64,000 nucleotides of DNA from Kappaphycus alvarezii (lineage: Eukaryota > Rhodophyta > Florideophyceae > Gigartinales > Solieriaceae): NCBI GenBank assembly GCA_002205965.3, contig NADL03000550.1, positions 124,001 through 188,000 on the forward strand. Reading direction: 5' to 3'. A program made the position numbers and the translations under genes. This document shows, piece after piece, positions 45,975-56,249 of the stretch. Position 1 is the first letter of the stretch. Each line of letters begins with the position of its first letter. The notes under the pieces are model-generated. The model was not told where the DNA came from and made no database searches. It saw only the letters and a program-made list of their open reading frames with translations.

Positions 45975-46339
45975 GGCGCGTCGGAGTGCGCCGCCGCCTG
46001 TGCTTCTACACGCGCTTCGATATCGCGTTGAGTGTTCATACTGTCCATCAGCGTAATAGTGATGAACAGGAACAAAAATGCGAAGGATATCAAGAAGACC
46101 AACAGATTGAGCTTCTTGTCATAGACCAAGTGCATGAAAAATGCGGCTACAAGCGCCGCTTTCATCGTTGCGATCACCATCGCGATCACAAGGTTTAACG
46201 TCGGACCGAAGTCCACCGCCGTGACACCTACCGTTACGCCGGTGAGCACGATCAGCGCGACAAAGACGCCGATCAGCATTGCAGGTGACATGACATGGGC
46301 GATCCCATGATCGGTCGAAGCCTCAGGTGTTGAAGACAT
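45971..46339 (-). CDS. ctaF: Cytochrome c oxidase subunit IV (caa3 type)
   Basis: 122 residues, intact, three helices. LNLVIAMVIATMKAALVAAFFMHLVYDKK is the hallmark of the small prokaryotic subunit IV. Lies 9 bases after subunit III and overlaps the following subunit III-like gene. Confidence 0.9.
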   Translation of the reverse strand: MSSTPEASTDHGIAHVMSPAMLIGVFVALIVLTGVTVGVTAVDFGPTLNLVIAMVIATMKAALVAAFFMHLVYDKKLNLLVFLISFAFLFLFITITLMDSMNTQRDIEARVEAQAAAHSDAP

Positions 46340-46348
46340 CGGTGCTCC

Positions 46349-47131
46349 TCAGTGGATCAAGTAAAGCAGGGGGAAAAGATAGATCCAAACCAAATCCACC
46401 AAGTGCCAATACAGCGCCGCGTAATCCACCGGGCCAAAATAATCGGCGTTGAAATGACCGCGAAGCGCGCGCACGAGAAGCCAAAAATACACCAGAATGC
46501 CCGCGATCACGTGAATGCCATGCAGGCCGGTCATCATAAAGTAGACGCTGAAGAAATTGGGCAAATAAGCCGGCCCGGTATAGCCCCCGGCTTCTTCGCC
46601 GGCCGCTTTGCCACCGTGAACCCCATCGGCGGTATGTGCTTCATGCCCAGCATCGCTCCCGCCGTGACTTGGCCCACTTGCCGGATCAAAATACTGCCCC
46701 CAGAGCAGACCGTCATGAACCTTATGGCTGTACTCGATGTACTTGATCCCGAGAAACCCAAAAGCGCAGAGGATCGTCACGGCTAGGGTAAAGACGAGCC
46801 CTTTGCGCTGATTCAGCTGGGCGCAACGCACCGACCATGCCGCCGTCAGACTCGAGGTCAACAACACCACCGTGTTGATCGCACCCCATTTGACGTCGAG
46901 GAATTTATGGCCCTCGACAAAGACCTCGGGATGGTTTGCTCGATAAACTGTGTACGCGACGAACAGCGCGCTGAAAAACAAGATCTCTTGGCCAAGAAAG
47001 AGCCAGATCCCCAATTTGCCCGAGTCAAACTGATGTTGGTGCGAATCGAAGTGGTGGGCGAGGGTGGAATCGTGATGGCCATCCTCGTTGTGGTGGACAC
47101 CGTGAGTGTCAGGCGCAAGAGCGCTGCTCAT
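46349..47131 (-). CDS. ctaE: Cytochrome c oxidase subunit III
   Basis: 260 residues, intact. [47 protein letters not shown] and [20 protein letters not shown] are typical. The loop around 155-185 is rich in Gly and His ([20 protein letters not shown]), as is the N-terminus, a feature of this lineage rather than of the core fold. Confidence 0.95.
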   Translation of the reverse strand: MSSALAPDTHGVHHNEDGHHDSTLAHHFDSHQHQFDSGKLGIWLFLGQEILFFSALFVAYTVYRANHPEVFVEGHKFLDVKWGAINTVVLLTSSLTAAWSVRCAQLNQRKGLVFTLAVTILCAFGFLGIKYIEYSHKVHDGLLWGQYFDPASGPSHGGSDAGHEAHTADGVHGGKAAGEEAGGYTGPAYLPNFFSVYFMMTGLHGIHVIAGILVYFWLLVRALRGHFNADYFGPVDYAALYWHLVDLVWIYLFPLLYLIH

Positions 47132-47197
47132 GAAAACTCCTGCTGAAGTGATGTCGGTGATGCGAGGTGGCGCTCATAGCATGGATCCGGTGTTGCA

Positions 47198-48884
47198 CTA
47201 CGCCGATCGTGCCGCCGCCGGAAGATCGACATAACCCCCGCTTCGTTCATCGTAGCGCTTATGATCGAATTCATAAGGATCGTCAGCCACAGGGGTTCGC
47301 TCAAAGTTGTAGTAGGGCGGTGGGGAGCTGCATTTCCACTCCAAGGTATTTGCGCCCCAGGGATTCGCCGGTGCTTTCTTGCCGTAAAACGCTGACCAAG
47401 CCAACCCAGCGAAAGCGAAGAGGATCCCGAAGCCCAAGATATACGCTCCGACGGTCGAGGCGATATGGCCCGCGGCAAATTCCGGCAGGTAATTGAAATA
47501 ACGCCGTGGCATACCCCGCGAGCCGATAACGAATTGGGGAAAAAAAGTGAAGTTGAACCCCAAGAACACAAGAACAGCTCCGACCCGGCCCCACGTCTCG
47601 TTGTACATTCGCCCGAAGATCTTAGGCCACCAATGATAGAGCCCCCGAGCAGCGCCATGAGAGTACCGCCCACCATCACGTAGTGAAAGTGGGCAACGAC
47701 GAAGTACGTATCATGGAGGTGAATGTCCGAGGCGAGAGCACCCAAGAATAAACCCGTCAAGCCGCCGATCAGAAACAGGAACAAGAATCCCAGAGCATAG
47801 AGCATCGGGCTGTCGAGAGAGATGGAACCGCGATAGAGCGTCGCCACCCAGTTGAAGATCTTGATCGCTGACGGGACCGCCACCGAAAAGGTCAGCGCCG
47901 AGAATACAACGCTTGCCAGCGCCGACTGGCCGCTCGTGAACATATGGTGGCCCCAAACGAGAAACCCCAGCACCGCGATGGCCAACGAAGAAAAGGCCAC
48001 AAAGCGATAGCCAAAGATCCGACGTCGGCTGTGCACCGCAATCACCTCGGAGATCACGCCCATCGCTGGCAGAATCATGATGTAAACCGCTGGGTGGCTG
48101 TAGAACCAAAAGAAGTGTTGGAAGAGCACCGGATCGCCACCGAGTGTCGGATCGAAGATCCCTACGCCGAGGGTTCGTTCGACGATGAGCAACAGCATCG
48201 TGATACCCAACACCGGCGTAGCGAGGACCTGGATGATCGAGGTCGCATACATCGCCCACAGGAACAACGGCATGCGAAACCAGTTCATCCCCACTGGCCT
48301 GAGCTTATGAATCGTGACGATGAAATTCAGACCGGTAAAAATCGAGCTGAAACCGAGCACGAAGACCCCGGTGGTGGCACTGATCACGGACCCCTGGGCA
48401 CCGATATCGGTGCTTGATGAATACGGGGTGTAGAACGTCCACCCGGTGTCGATCGAGCTGGCGTACATCGTCGCGAGAAAGAAAATAGCCCCGCCGATCC
48501 AGAGATAGAAACTCATGAGATTCATCCGTGGGAAAGCGACGTCTTTGGCTCCGAGCATGATGGGCAACACGAAGTTGCCGATCGCCGCCGGGATCGACGG
48601 GATGATAAACAAAAACACCATGATCGCGCCGTGGAGCGTGAACATGCGGTTGTAGGCATCGTGGTCCATGATGGTCGGGCCCGGAGTCAGCAGCTCAGTG
48701 CGAAGCAGAAGCGCAAACACGCCACCCAGCATCAGTGCAGCGGTAGTTCCGACGAGATACATCACGCCGATGCGTTTGTGGTCCAGGGTGGTTAGCCAGG
48801 ACAGCAAACCGCGGGAGTGGGTGATATAGTTTGCGCTGGATGGTCGTATCGGCTCGGGGCCAACGTTACGTCGAGGGTGGTCAT
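47198..48884 (-). CDS. ctaD: Cytochrome c oxidase subunit I (two frame breaks)
   Basis: Heme a/a3-CuB subunit. About 562 residues. [12 protein letters not shown] (heme a ligand), [18 protein letters not shown] (CuB His and the crosslinked His-Tyr region), [10 protein letters not shown] (CuB histidines), and [17 protein letters not shown] (heme ligands) are all present. Missing bases near 48858 (a C run; gives start [12 protein letters not shown]...[12 protein letters not shown]) and near 47640 ([15 protein letters not shown]) split it. Start ATG 48884 fits the family and lies 7 bases downstream of the ctaC stop. Confidence 0.95.
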
Positions 48885-48891
48885 GGGTCTC

Positions 48892-49896
48892 TCACTTCAG
48901 AGTTTTGATGTATTCGATAACGTAGGTGATTTCATCGTCGTCGAGCTGGCCTTGATAGGATGGCATCACCGGAGAGTAGCCCGTGACGACCTGCTTTTGG
49001 GGATAGAGAACTGAGTTGCGGATATAGTTCTCGTCGACTTTCCCGCTACTTCCATCGGCAAATCGATGCTGCTCCCCCCAGATCCCCTTGAAAGACGGGC
49101 CCACCAAGCGACTGCCGTCGACGGAGTGACAGCCGTTGCAGCCCTTGGCCTTGTAGATCAGTTCTCCCGATTCGGCTGAGCTCAGGTTGTCGTATTTGTT
49201 GGCAAGAGCCGCTACCGCTTGGTCATAGGCGTCGCGGGTGGGGTGAACGATCACCTTTGCCAGCATATCCGAGTGGCGTGTTCCGCAGTATTCCGTGCAA
49301 AAGATCTGATGCTCACCAACTGCCGTCGGCTCAAACCACATCGAGGTATACCGTCCGGGCACGACGTCTTGCTTCACCCGAAAGCTCGGGACGAAAAACG
49401 AGTGGATCACATCGTCGGAATACATGACCAAACGTGTTGCTTCGCCCAACACCGCGTGAAGCTCGGTCGAAGTTGCTCCATTGCCGTACTCAAACTCCCA
49501 GGCCCATTTGTAGCCGCGAACCGTGACTTCGGTCGCATCCTCGGGAGCGGTACGTAGGTCCATGAAACCGACCGTGCCGAAGTAGAACATTGCCACGCAA
49601 AGCAGCGCAGGGATGATCGACCACGTGAGCTCGAGCGAGTTGGAGTGGCTCGCTGCCGGTGCCGCTCGCTCATCGCGGCTTTGCCGGCGATAGCGAATCG
49701 TTAGCGCGATGATCGCCGCCCCGATCAAGACAAAGAAGAAAACACTGATGTAGTAAATAAAATAATAAACAAAATCAATGGTCTCTGCGGATGTTGAGGC
49801 CTGCACAGGGAACCAAAACGTTCCTTCGGCGCTCTGAACGGCCATGACCTTGGTAAGCAGGGTCTCGGCTAGGTGGACGAGTGATTTCATGATCAT
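48892..49896 (-). CDS. ctaC: Cytochrome c oxidase subunit II with fused cytochrome c (caa3 type)
   Basis: 334 residues, intact. Two N-terminal helices, the CuA site HSFFVPSFRVKQD ... CTEYCGTRHSDM, then a fused c-type heme domain with CNGCH and a distal methionine in YSPVMPSYQG. The fusion identifies a caa3-type oxidase that takes electrons from cytochrome c. A probable first methionine is at 49896 or 49890. Confidence 0.95.
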   Translation of the reverse strand: MIMKSLVHLAETLLTKVMAVQSAEGTFWFPVQASTSAETIDFVYYFIYYISVFFFVLIGAAIIALTIRYRRQSRDERAAPAASHSNSLELTWSIIPALLCVAMFYFGTVGFMDLRTAPEDATEVTVRGYKWAWEFEYGNGATSTELHAVLGEATRLVMYSDDVIHSFFVPSFRVKQDVVPGRYTSMWFEPTAVGEHQIFCTEYCGTRHSDMLAKVIVHPTRDAYDQAVAALANKYDNLSSAESGELIYKAKGCNGCHSVDGSRLVGPSFKGIWGEQHRFADGSSGKVDENYIRNSVLYPQKQVVTGYSPVMPSYQGQLDDDEITYVIEYIKTLK

Positions 49897-49898
49897 TG

Positions 49899-50929
49899 TT
49901 ATGTGCTTTCCCTTCTGAGCCCCTTAGGGTGCCGATGCGTCGCGTTAGTTTCTGCTTTGCGCGCTTCGCTCATCCAGAAACCACCCAAAAACAGCGCCAA
50001 GATCATAACCGTTGCAGCTCCGCCGAGCATCATGATGTTACGTGCGATCGGAGCGTAACGCCCTTCGGTTTCGTCGTAGTGAAAACAAAGAGAATGAGTT
50101 GATCCAACGTTGAGGCGAATTTCCCGTCGCTGGCTTCGGCTAGCGAAAGACGCATGGTCTTGGGGCTGTACGTGACCCCGTAGAGGTAGCGCGAGATCGT
50201 TGCCTCAGGATTGAGCACGACCAGCCCTGCCGCATGGAGGTACTCCTGGCGACTTTCGCTGTAGCGGTACCCGAAGCCGATGCTATCGGCCAGGGCGCGA
50301 ATGTTCTTTTCGTCGCCCACGAGAAAGTGCCAGCCGTCGGCCACGTGGGGATCGTCACGGCCATAATCGGAGAGATAGCGCTCCTTGGTCGAAAGCGCTT
50401 GCTCCGGAGTCTCCTCGGGGTCGAGCGAAACGGTCACCAGTTCAAACTCCTGTCCGATCGTCCACTTCATATCCTCCAGACCGTCGACCAAGCCGTTTAG
50501 CATCACGGAGCACAGCATCGGGCAGTCTGAATAATTCAAGGTCAAGAACACGGGTTTATCTCTCGGAAGGATATCGCCGAGGCGCACTGTGTCGCCGGCC
50601 GTGTCGACAAACTCGAGGTCGAGCGGTAGTTTAGCGCCGAGCCGCTCCTCGATACCGACGCCATTGAGTTCTTTTGGAAGCGCCTCGCTCCGGGGGCTGC
50701 GAGCGGTTTCAGCACGGCCTCCAAACATCTCTTTTTGCGAGAGTTCACCTTGCTTAGCCGATGCCTCAACCGTGGGCTCCGCGTCTGCGGTACCGGCCAA
50801 AACCAAGGCGCCGAGCGCGACGAGAATTAGGGTAGAGCCATGAGCGTGCCCTGCGCACGGGCGGTGTCGGCACCTGGGAGGCGAGGGTCTTTCATCCCGT
50901 GCTGAGCGTTGCTGTTTAGATACTCTCAT
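49899..50929 (-). CDS. SCO1/SenC-like copper chaperone with C-terminal membrane helix (frame break)
   Basis: Probably delivers copper to the CuA site of CtaC. About 343 residues from the ATG at 50929. LNYSDCPMLCSVMLNGLVDGL is the C-x3-C copper motif, with the partner histidine in EYLHAAGLVVL. A missing base near 50078 hides the end, which restored reads FHYDETEGRYAPIARNIMM followed by a membrane helix (AATVMILALFLGGFWMSEAR). The start is uncertain: another missing base near 50830 would give MALP + LILVALGALVLAGTADAEP from ATG 50841, a clean signal peptide. First gene of the oxidase operon. Confidence 0.88.
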
Positions 50930-50943
50930 ACCCTTTAGGGTAT
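50928..50943. promoter_or_regulatory. CsoR-operator-like palindrome upstream of the SCO gene
   Basis: ATACCCTTTAGGGTAT is a perfect inverted repeat (ATACCCT-TT-AGGGTAT). It closely resembles the G/C-tract palindromes (TACCC...GGGTA) bound by copper-sensing CsoR proteins. Its site before a copper chaperone and copper oxidase operon supports copper control. It overlaps the candidate ATG at 50929, favouring the later start at 50841. No csoR gene is in the window. Confidence 0.45.
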
Positions 50944-51023
50944 CGTTGAAAGCGACTTTGACCATCGCGCGAAAGCAGCATTTTGTCGCAGTCTGCGGCT
51001 CTCATTGACCTGTCGTCGACACG

Positions 51024-53270
51024 TCAAACATACCCGCTTCGCCTTCGAGTGAACCAGTCGAGCGTCATGAGGAATAGCCCAATGGCGAGAGCCCAGCCGT
51101 TGTCCCACAGCTCGACGTTTCGGCGCCGGTCGATTTCGACGACATCCGGGTCAACCTTAGCGACCTGATTCCAGGGGTTTTGGGGAGCATTGAGTGCGAC
51201 ACCGCCGGTGGCTTCGGCGATGGCCTCGAGAAGTTTCGGGCGAGGCGCACCGCGGCTGAGTTCGATGGACTCCTCAGCCACGAGAAATACCCCCTCGCTC
51301 TGACCGAGCTCTTGCCCGCCGTTTCGGGCTTTTGCGCTGACTCGATATGCACCGGGTGCGAGGTTCTCGAAGCGGTGGCGGAGCACTCCGGATTCGCCCG
51401 TGGTGACTTCTTCAACGCTTTGGGTCTCGTCGGTCGAATACCCGAGAGTGACCTGGAGAGTGGCAAAGGGGATCGGGCGATAGTCCTTGCTGCGCACCGA
51501 GAAAACCACCTCTGCGGCCTCACCCACGTTGAAGCGCTTGCGCTCCGGGCGCACCTGAACTCGGGATGTCTCGGGATCCTGAACCAGCCAACGAAGCGCA
51601 TTCGACCAAAAACGATGGTACGCCCGCTGAGCGGCACCTCCATCCCGAGCGCTCGAAAAGCGCCATCGCCACAAACTGTCCGTCGCCACGGCCATGGCAC
51701 GACCCTTGTCGATTTCAGCCACGGCCACCAAGGGTAAGGCGCTCCCCTGGCTGGTGCGCGCGCTCGGATGCACGACCAACGGTGTTGCATTCGGCATCGC
51801 ACCGGCGTTGGCGTTATAGCTCGCCCAGGGCGGGAGCGAATCCCAGAGGGCGTCGTTCTTGCCGCTTCGACTTAAGCTCGTGATGGGGTGGCGACGGCCG
51901 GCTTCGGTGAGCTGCGGATGCACTCGCTGTTCGACCAGAACCGCCGAGTCGGTGCGCAGTGGGATCACGTCTTCGAGAATCGTTCCGAGATATCCGCCAG
52001 CCCCAAAGCTATGGTTGCCGCCGAGCATCACAAAGCCCAAGCCACCACGAACCGCCTCTGCGATATTCGGCAGATACTGGACCATGTTGTACGGGCGGTA
52101 GTCGAAATTTTGAAAGATGATCACATCGAAGCTCTGGAGTTCGGTCGTGAACAGTTGATGGGTAGGAAAAGGGATCAATGAGAGATCTTCCTCTTGGGCC
52201 ACCGGAATGTCGGTAGGGGTTCGAAGGATGAAAAACGAAATCAGATCGACGTTGGGATTTTCCTTCAGGTGTTGGCGCAAGAAACGCTCATCCCAGCTGG
52301 GGCGTCCGGCGACCTGGAGTGCACGAATTTTATCGCGGATCACCTGAAGCACGAAAGAGCGCGTATTATTGGACGGCAGCGCTTCGCCGGGGACCTGCGG
52401 GATACTAACCTCGTAGACGAATTCTCCGATCTGATCGGGCTTAGTCTTGAAGAGCACCTTCTTCGCTCGACCACTCTCGAGGGTGATTTCCTGGGTATCA
52501 ATGGTGGCGCCTTCGCGCTTGAGTGTCACCGGAACACGCGAAGGGCTGACCCCAATGGCTTCGACGATAGCTTCGATCTCCACCGTGTTGTGAACAAAAG
52601 CGAATTCGTCGGCGACAACCCGCACCACCGAAGCGTCCCGGAACTCATCAGCATCGACCACATCGATGGTACTGACCGGTGCTCCCAGTCGCTTTAAACG
52701 CTTGACGGCTTCTGGATTCAGTGTCTCTCCATCTAAGCTCGCGTTGTCGGCGCCATCGGAGATCAAAACGATGCCAGCTAACGGCCTACCACCACTTTCC
52801 TCACGTGCGCCCTCGAGGCCGGCTAGAAGATCGGTTTGTTCGGCGTCGGGTGGCGCTTCGATATTAGCGCTCGCTATCGGTCCGTCGAGGTCGTACCAAT
52901 CGACGAGATAATCCTGCTCGAGTTTTTGGAGTTCGAGGCGATTTTCGGCGACGAGGTTCAGCAGCTGGTCGTAGCGCGACTGACCGCTCTCACTGGCCAA
53001 GGCCATGCTACGACTGCGATCGACGACCACCGCCAAGCGTGATGGGATCTTTCGCACCGCTCGCAGCTGAAGCGCTGGTTCGATCAAAAATCCAACCACC
53101 AAAAGCGTGGTAAGAATCCTCCAGAGACTCAAGCTCAAGCGTCGTTTTGCACCGCGATAGCTCCAAACGACAGCACTGGCTGCCACAATGAGAGCGACGA
53201 TCCCCAAGATACGCCACGTGATCGGAAGTGGAGATAGGGACACCAAAGCCCAGTCGTTAAATTCGCGCAT
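51024..53270 (-). CDS. VWA-containing membrane protein with a glutamine-amidotransferase-like region
   Basis: 748 residues, intact. Two N-terminal helices, then a VWA-type region (LAVVVDRSRSMALASES and VLISDGADNASLDGE give the MIDAS-like D-x-S-x-S), Ig-like segments, a large region beginning IRALQVAGRPSWDERFLRQHL and MLGGNHSFGAGGYLGT typical of the glutamine-amidotransferase-like fold in these proteins, and a final helix (GWALAIGLFLMTLDWFTRRRSG). Such proteins are usual beside DUF4159 proteins in delta-proteobacterial groups. Function unknown, possibly envelope stress. Start ATG 53270 lies 1 base after the upstream stop. Confidence 0.82.
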   Translation of the reverse strand: MREFNDWALVSLSPLPITWRILGIVALIVAASAVVWSYRGAKRRLSLSLWRILTTLLVVGFLIEPALQLRAVRKIPSRLAVVVDRSRSMALASESGQSRYDQLLNLVAENRLELQKLEQDYLVDWYDLDGPIASANIEAPPDAEQTDLLAGLEGAREESGGRPLAGIVLISDGADNASLDGETLNPEAVKRLKRLGAPVSTIDVVDADEFRDASVVRVVADEFAFVHNTVEIEAIVEAIGVSPSRVPVTLKREGATIDTQEITLESGRAKKVLFKTKPDQIGEFVYEVSIPQVPGEALPSNNTRSFVLQVIRDKIRALQVAGRPSWDERFLRQHLKENPNVDLISFFILRTPTDIPVAQEEDLSLIPFPTHQLFTTELQSFDVIIFQNFDYRPYNMVQYLPNIAEAVRGGLGFVMLGGNHSFGAGGYLGTILEDVIPLRTDSAVLVEQRVHPQLTEAGRRHPITSLSRSGKNDALWDSLPPWASYNANAGAMPNATPLVVHPSARTSQGSALPLVAVAEIDKGRAMAVATDSLWRWRFSSARDGGAAQRAYHRFWSNALRWLVQDPETSRVQVRPERKRFNVGEAAEVVFSVRSKDYRPIPFATLQVTLGYSTDETQSVEEVTTGESGVLRHRFENLAPGAYRVSAKARNGGQELGQSEGVFLVAEESIELSRGAPRPKLLEAIAEATGGVALNAPQNPWNQVAKVDPDVVEIDRRRNVELWDNGWALAIGLFLMTLDWFTRRRSGYV

Positions 53271-53271
53271 C

Positions 53272-55033
<1,762 letters not shown>

Positions 55034-55102
55034 AACAGTCAAAACGTCGTGTGCCTCCGGAACTTCAGTGCACCGCCACCATAGACGCGATGGTGACGCA
55101 AG

Positions 55103-55119
55103 TCAGCTCACTGAGCTGA
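55103..55119. promoter_or_regulatory. Perfect 17-bp palindrome between hemB and moaB
   Basis: TCAGCTCA-C-TGAGCTGA is a perfect inverted repeat with 8-base arms and one central base, in the gap between divergent hemB and moaB. It looks like an operator for a dimeric regulator. The regulator is unknown. Confidence 0.4.
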
Positions 55120-55150
55120 AATGAAAGTGAGACGCTACAGGTGCTTCACG

Positions 55151-55687
55151 ATGATTAGAACCGACGAAACGCCGCCCTTTCATGCCCTGCGGATTGCGGT
55201 GCTCACCGTGTCGGATACCCGCACGCGTCGGGACGATGCCTCGGGCAACCTGCTGGTGGAACTCTTGACCGGTGATGGTCATGAACTCGCCGAGCGCGCG
55301 ATCGTAAGCGACGATGCTCAGAAGATCGAAGAGCGTTTGCTCGCTTGGGCTCGCCGCGACGACGTCGATGTGGTGGTGACGACCGGCGGTACCGGGCTTA
55401 CGGGGCGCGATGTGACCCCGGAAGCCCTCGTGCGCATCGCCGACAAGGAGATTCCGGGCTTTGGCGAGCTTTTCCGGATGTTGAGCTATGAGAGTATCGG
55501 CACCAGCGCCATTCAGTCTCGAGCCACGGCCTGCCTGGTGTCGGGGACCTATATCTTTGTGCTCCCGGGCTCGCGCGGTGCCGTGCGGGACGGATGGACC
55601 AAGATCTTGCACTATCAACTCGACAGTCGGACCCGTCCCTGCAACTTCGTCGAGCTCATCCCGCGGCTGAAAGAGGGGCAAAGCTAA
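55151..55687 (+). CDS. moaB: Molybdopterin adenylyltransferase MoaB/MogA family
   Basis: 178 residues, intact from the ATG at 55151. RIAVLTVSDTRTRRDDASGN, VVVTTGGTGLTGRDVTPEAL (the TTGGTG motif), FGELFRMLSYESIGTSAIQSRA and LPGSRGAVRDGWTKIL are MoaB signatures. It adenylates molybdopterin during cofactor synthesis. The stop lies 6 bases before the next gene. Confidence 0.93.
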   Translation: MIRTDETPPFHALRIAVLTVSDTRTRRDDASGNLLVELLTGDGHELAERAIVSDDAQKIEERLLAWARRDDVDVVVTTGGTGLTGRDVTPEALVRIADKEIPGFGELFRMLSYESIGTSAIQSRATACLVSGTYIFVLPGSRGAVRDGWTKILHYQLDSRTRPCNFVELIPRLKEGQS

Positions 55688-55693
55688 AAAGAA

Positions 55694-56238
55694 ATGAACC
55701 CCACCGATTCAAAGGACGGTGCGACGCATATCGCGGTGATTTCAGATATCCATGGCAATATCGGGGCGTTGGACGCTGTGCTCGCCGATATCGAGAGTCG
55801 GCAAGTCGATCTGACTGTCAATCTCGGGGATCTTCTGTCGGGTAGGCTCTTTCCGTATGAAACCGCTGAGCGTCTGATGGCGCTCGACATGCCGACTGTC
55901 CGAGGCAACCGACGATGAAATCGCCGATCGTGCAGGCCCCAAGGTTTCCCAGCTGATTCTTTGTGGTCACACGCATTTGCCCGGTTCACGAACGCTCGCC
56001 GATGGTCGCCTGATCGTCAGGCAGTGTTGGTTTGCCTGCTTACGCCGGCACACATCCCTTTCCGCACCGCAATGAAACGGGCTCACCGCATGCCCGATAT
56101 GCCGTCGTCAAAAAACAAAACGCGCACTGGGAGGCTGAGCTCATCCGGGTGAATTACGATTGGGAGCAGGCCGCCCAAGATGCCGAGAGCAACAATCGGA
56201 TGGATTGGGCCCGTGCACTCCGGAGCGGGTATGTCTGA
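55694..56238 (+). pseudogene. YfcE-like metallophosphoesterase, internally deleted and frame-broken
   Basis: The N-terminus HIAVISDIHGNIGALDAVL, VNLGDLLSGRLFPYETAERLMALDMPTVRGN is normal (first metal motifs D-x-H and G-D). It jumps after VRGN almost directly to ATDDEIADRAG...LILCGHTHLPGSRTLADGRLIV, so about 80 residues that normally hold the GNH-E end, a helical region and the CHG motif are missing. A further frame break follows before the end PHARYAVVKKQNAHWEAELIRVNYDWE. Loss of a metal-ligand block suggests a non-functional copy or an assembly collapse. The restored length is about 180 residues against about 240 in the family. Confidence 0.7.
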
Positions 56239-56249
56239 GACGTTGAGCG

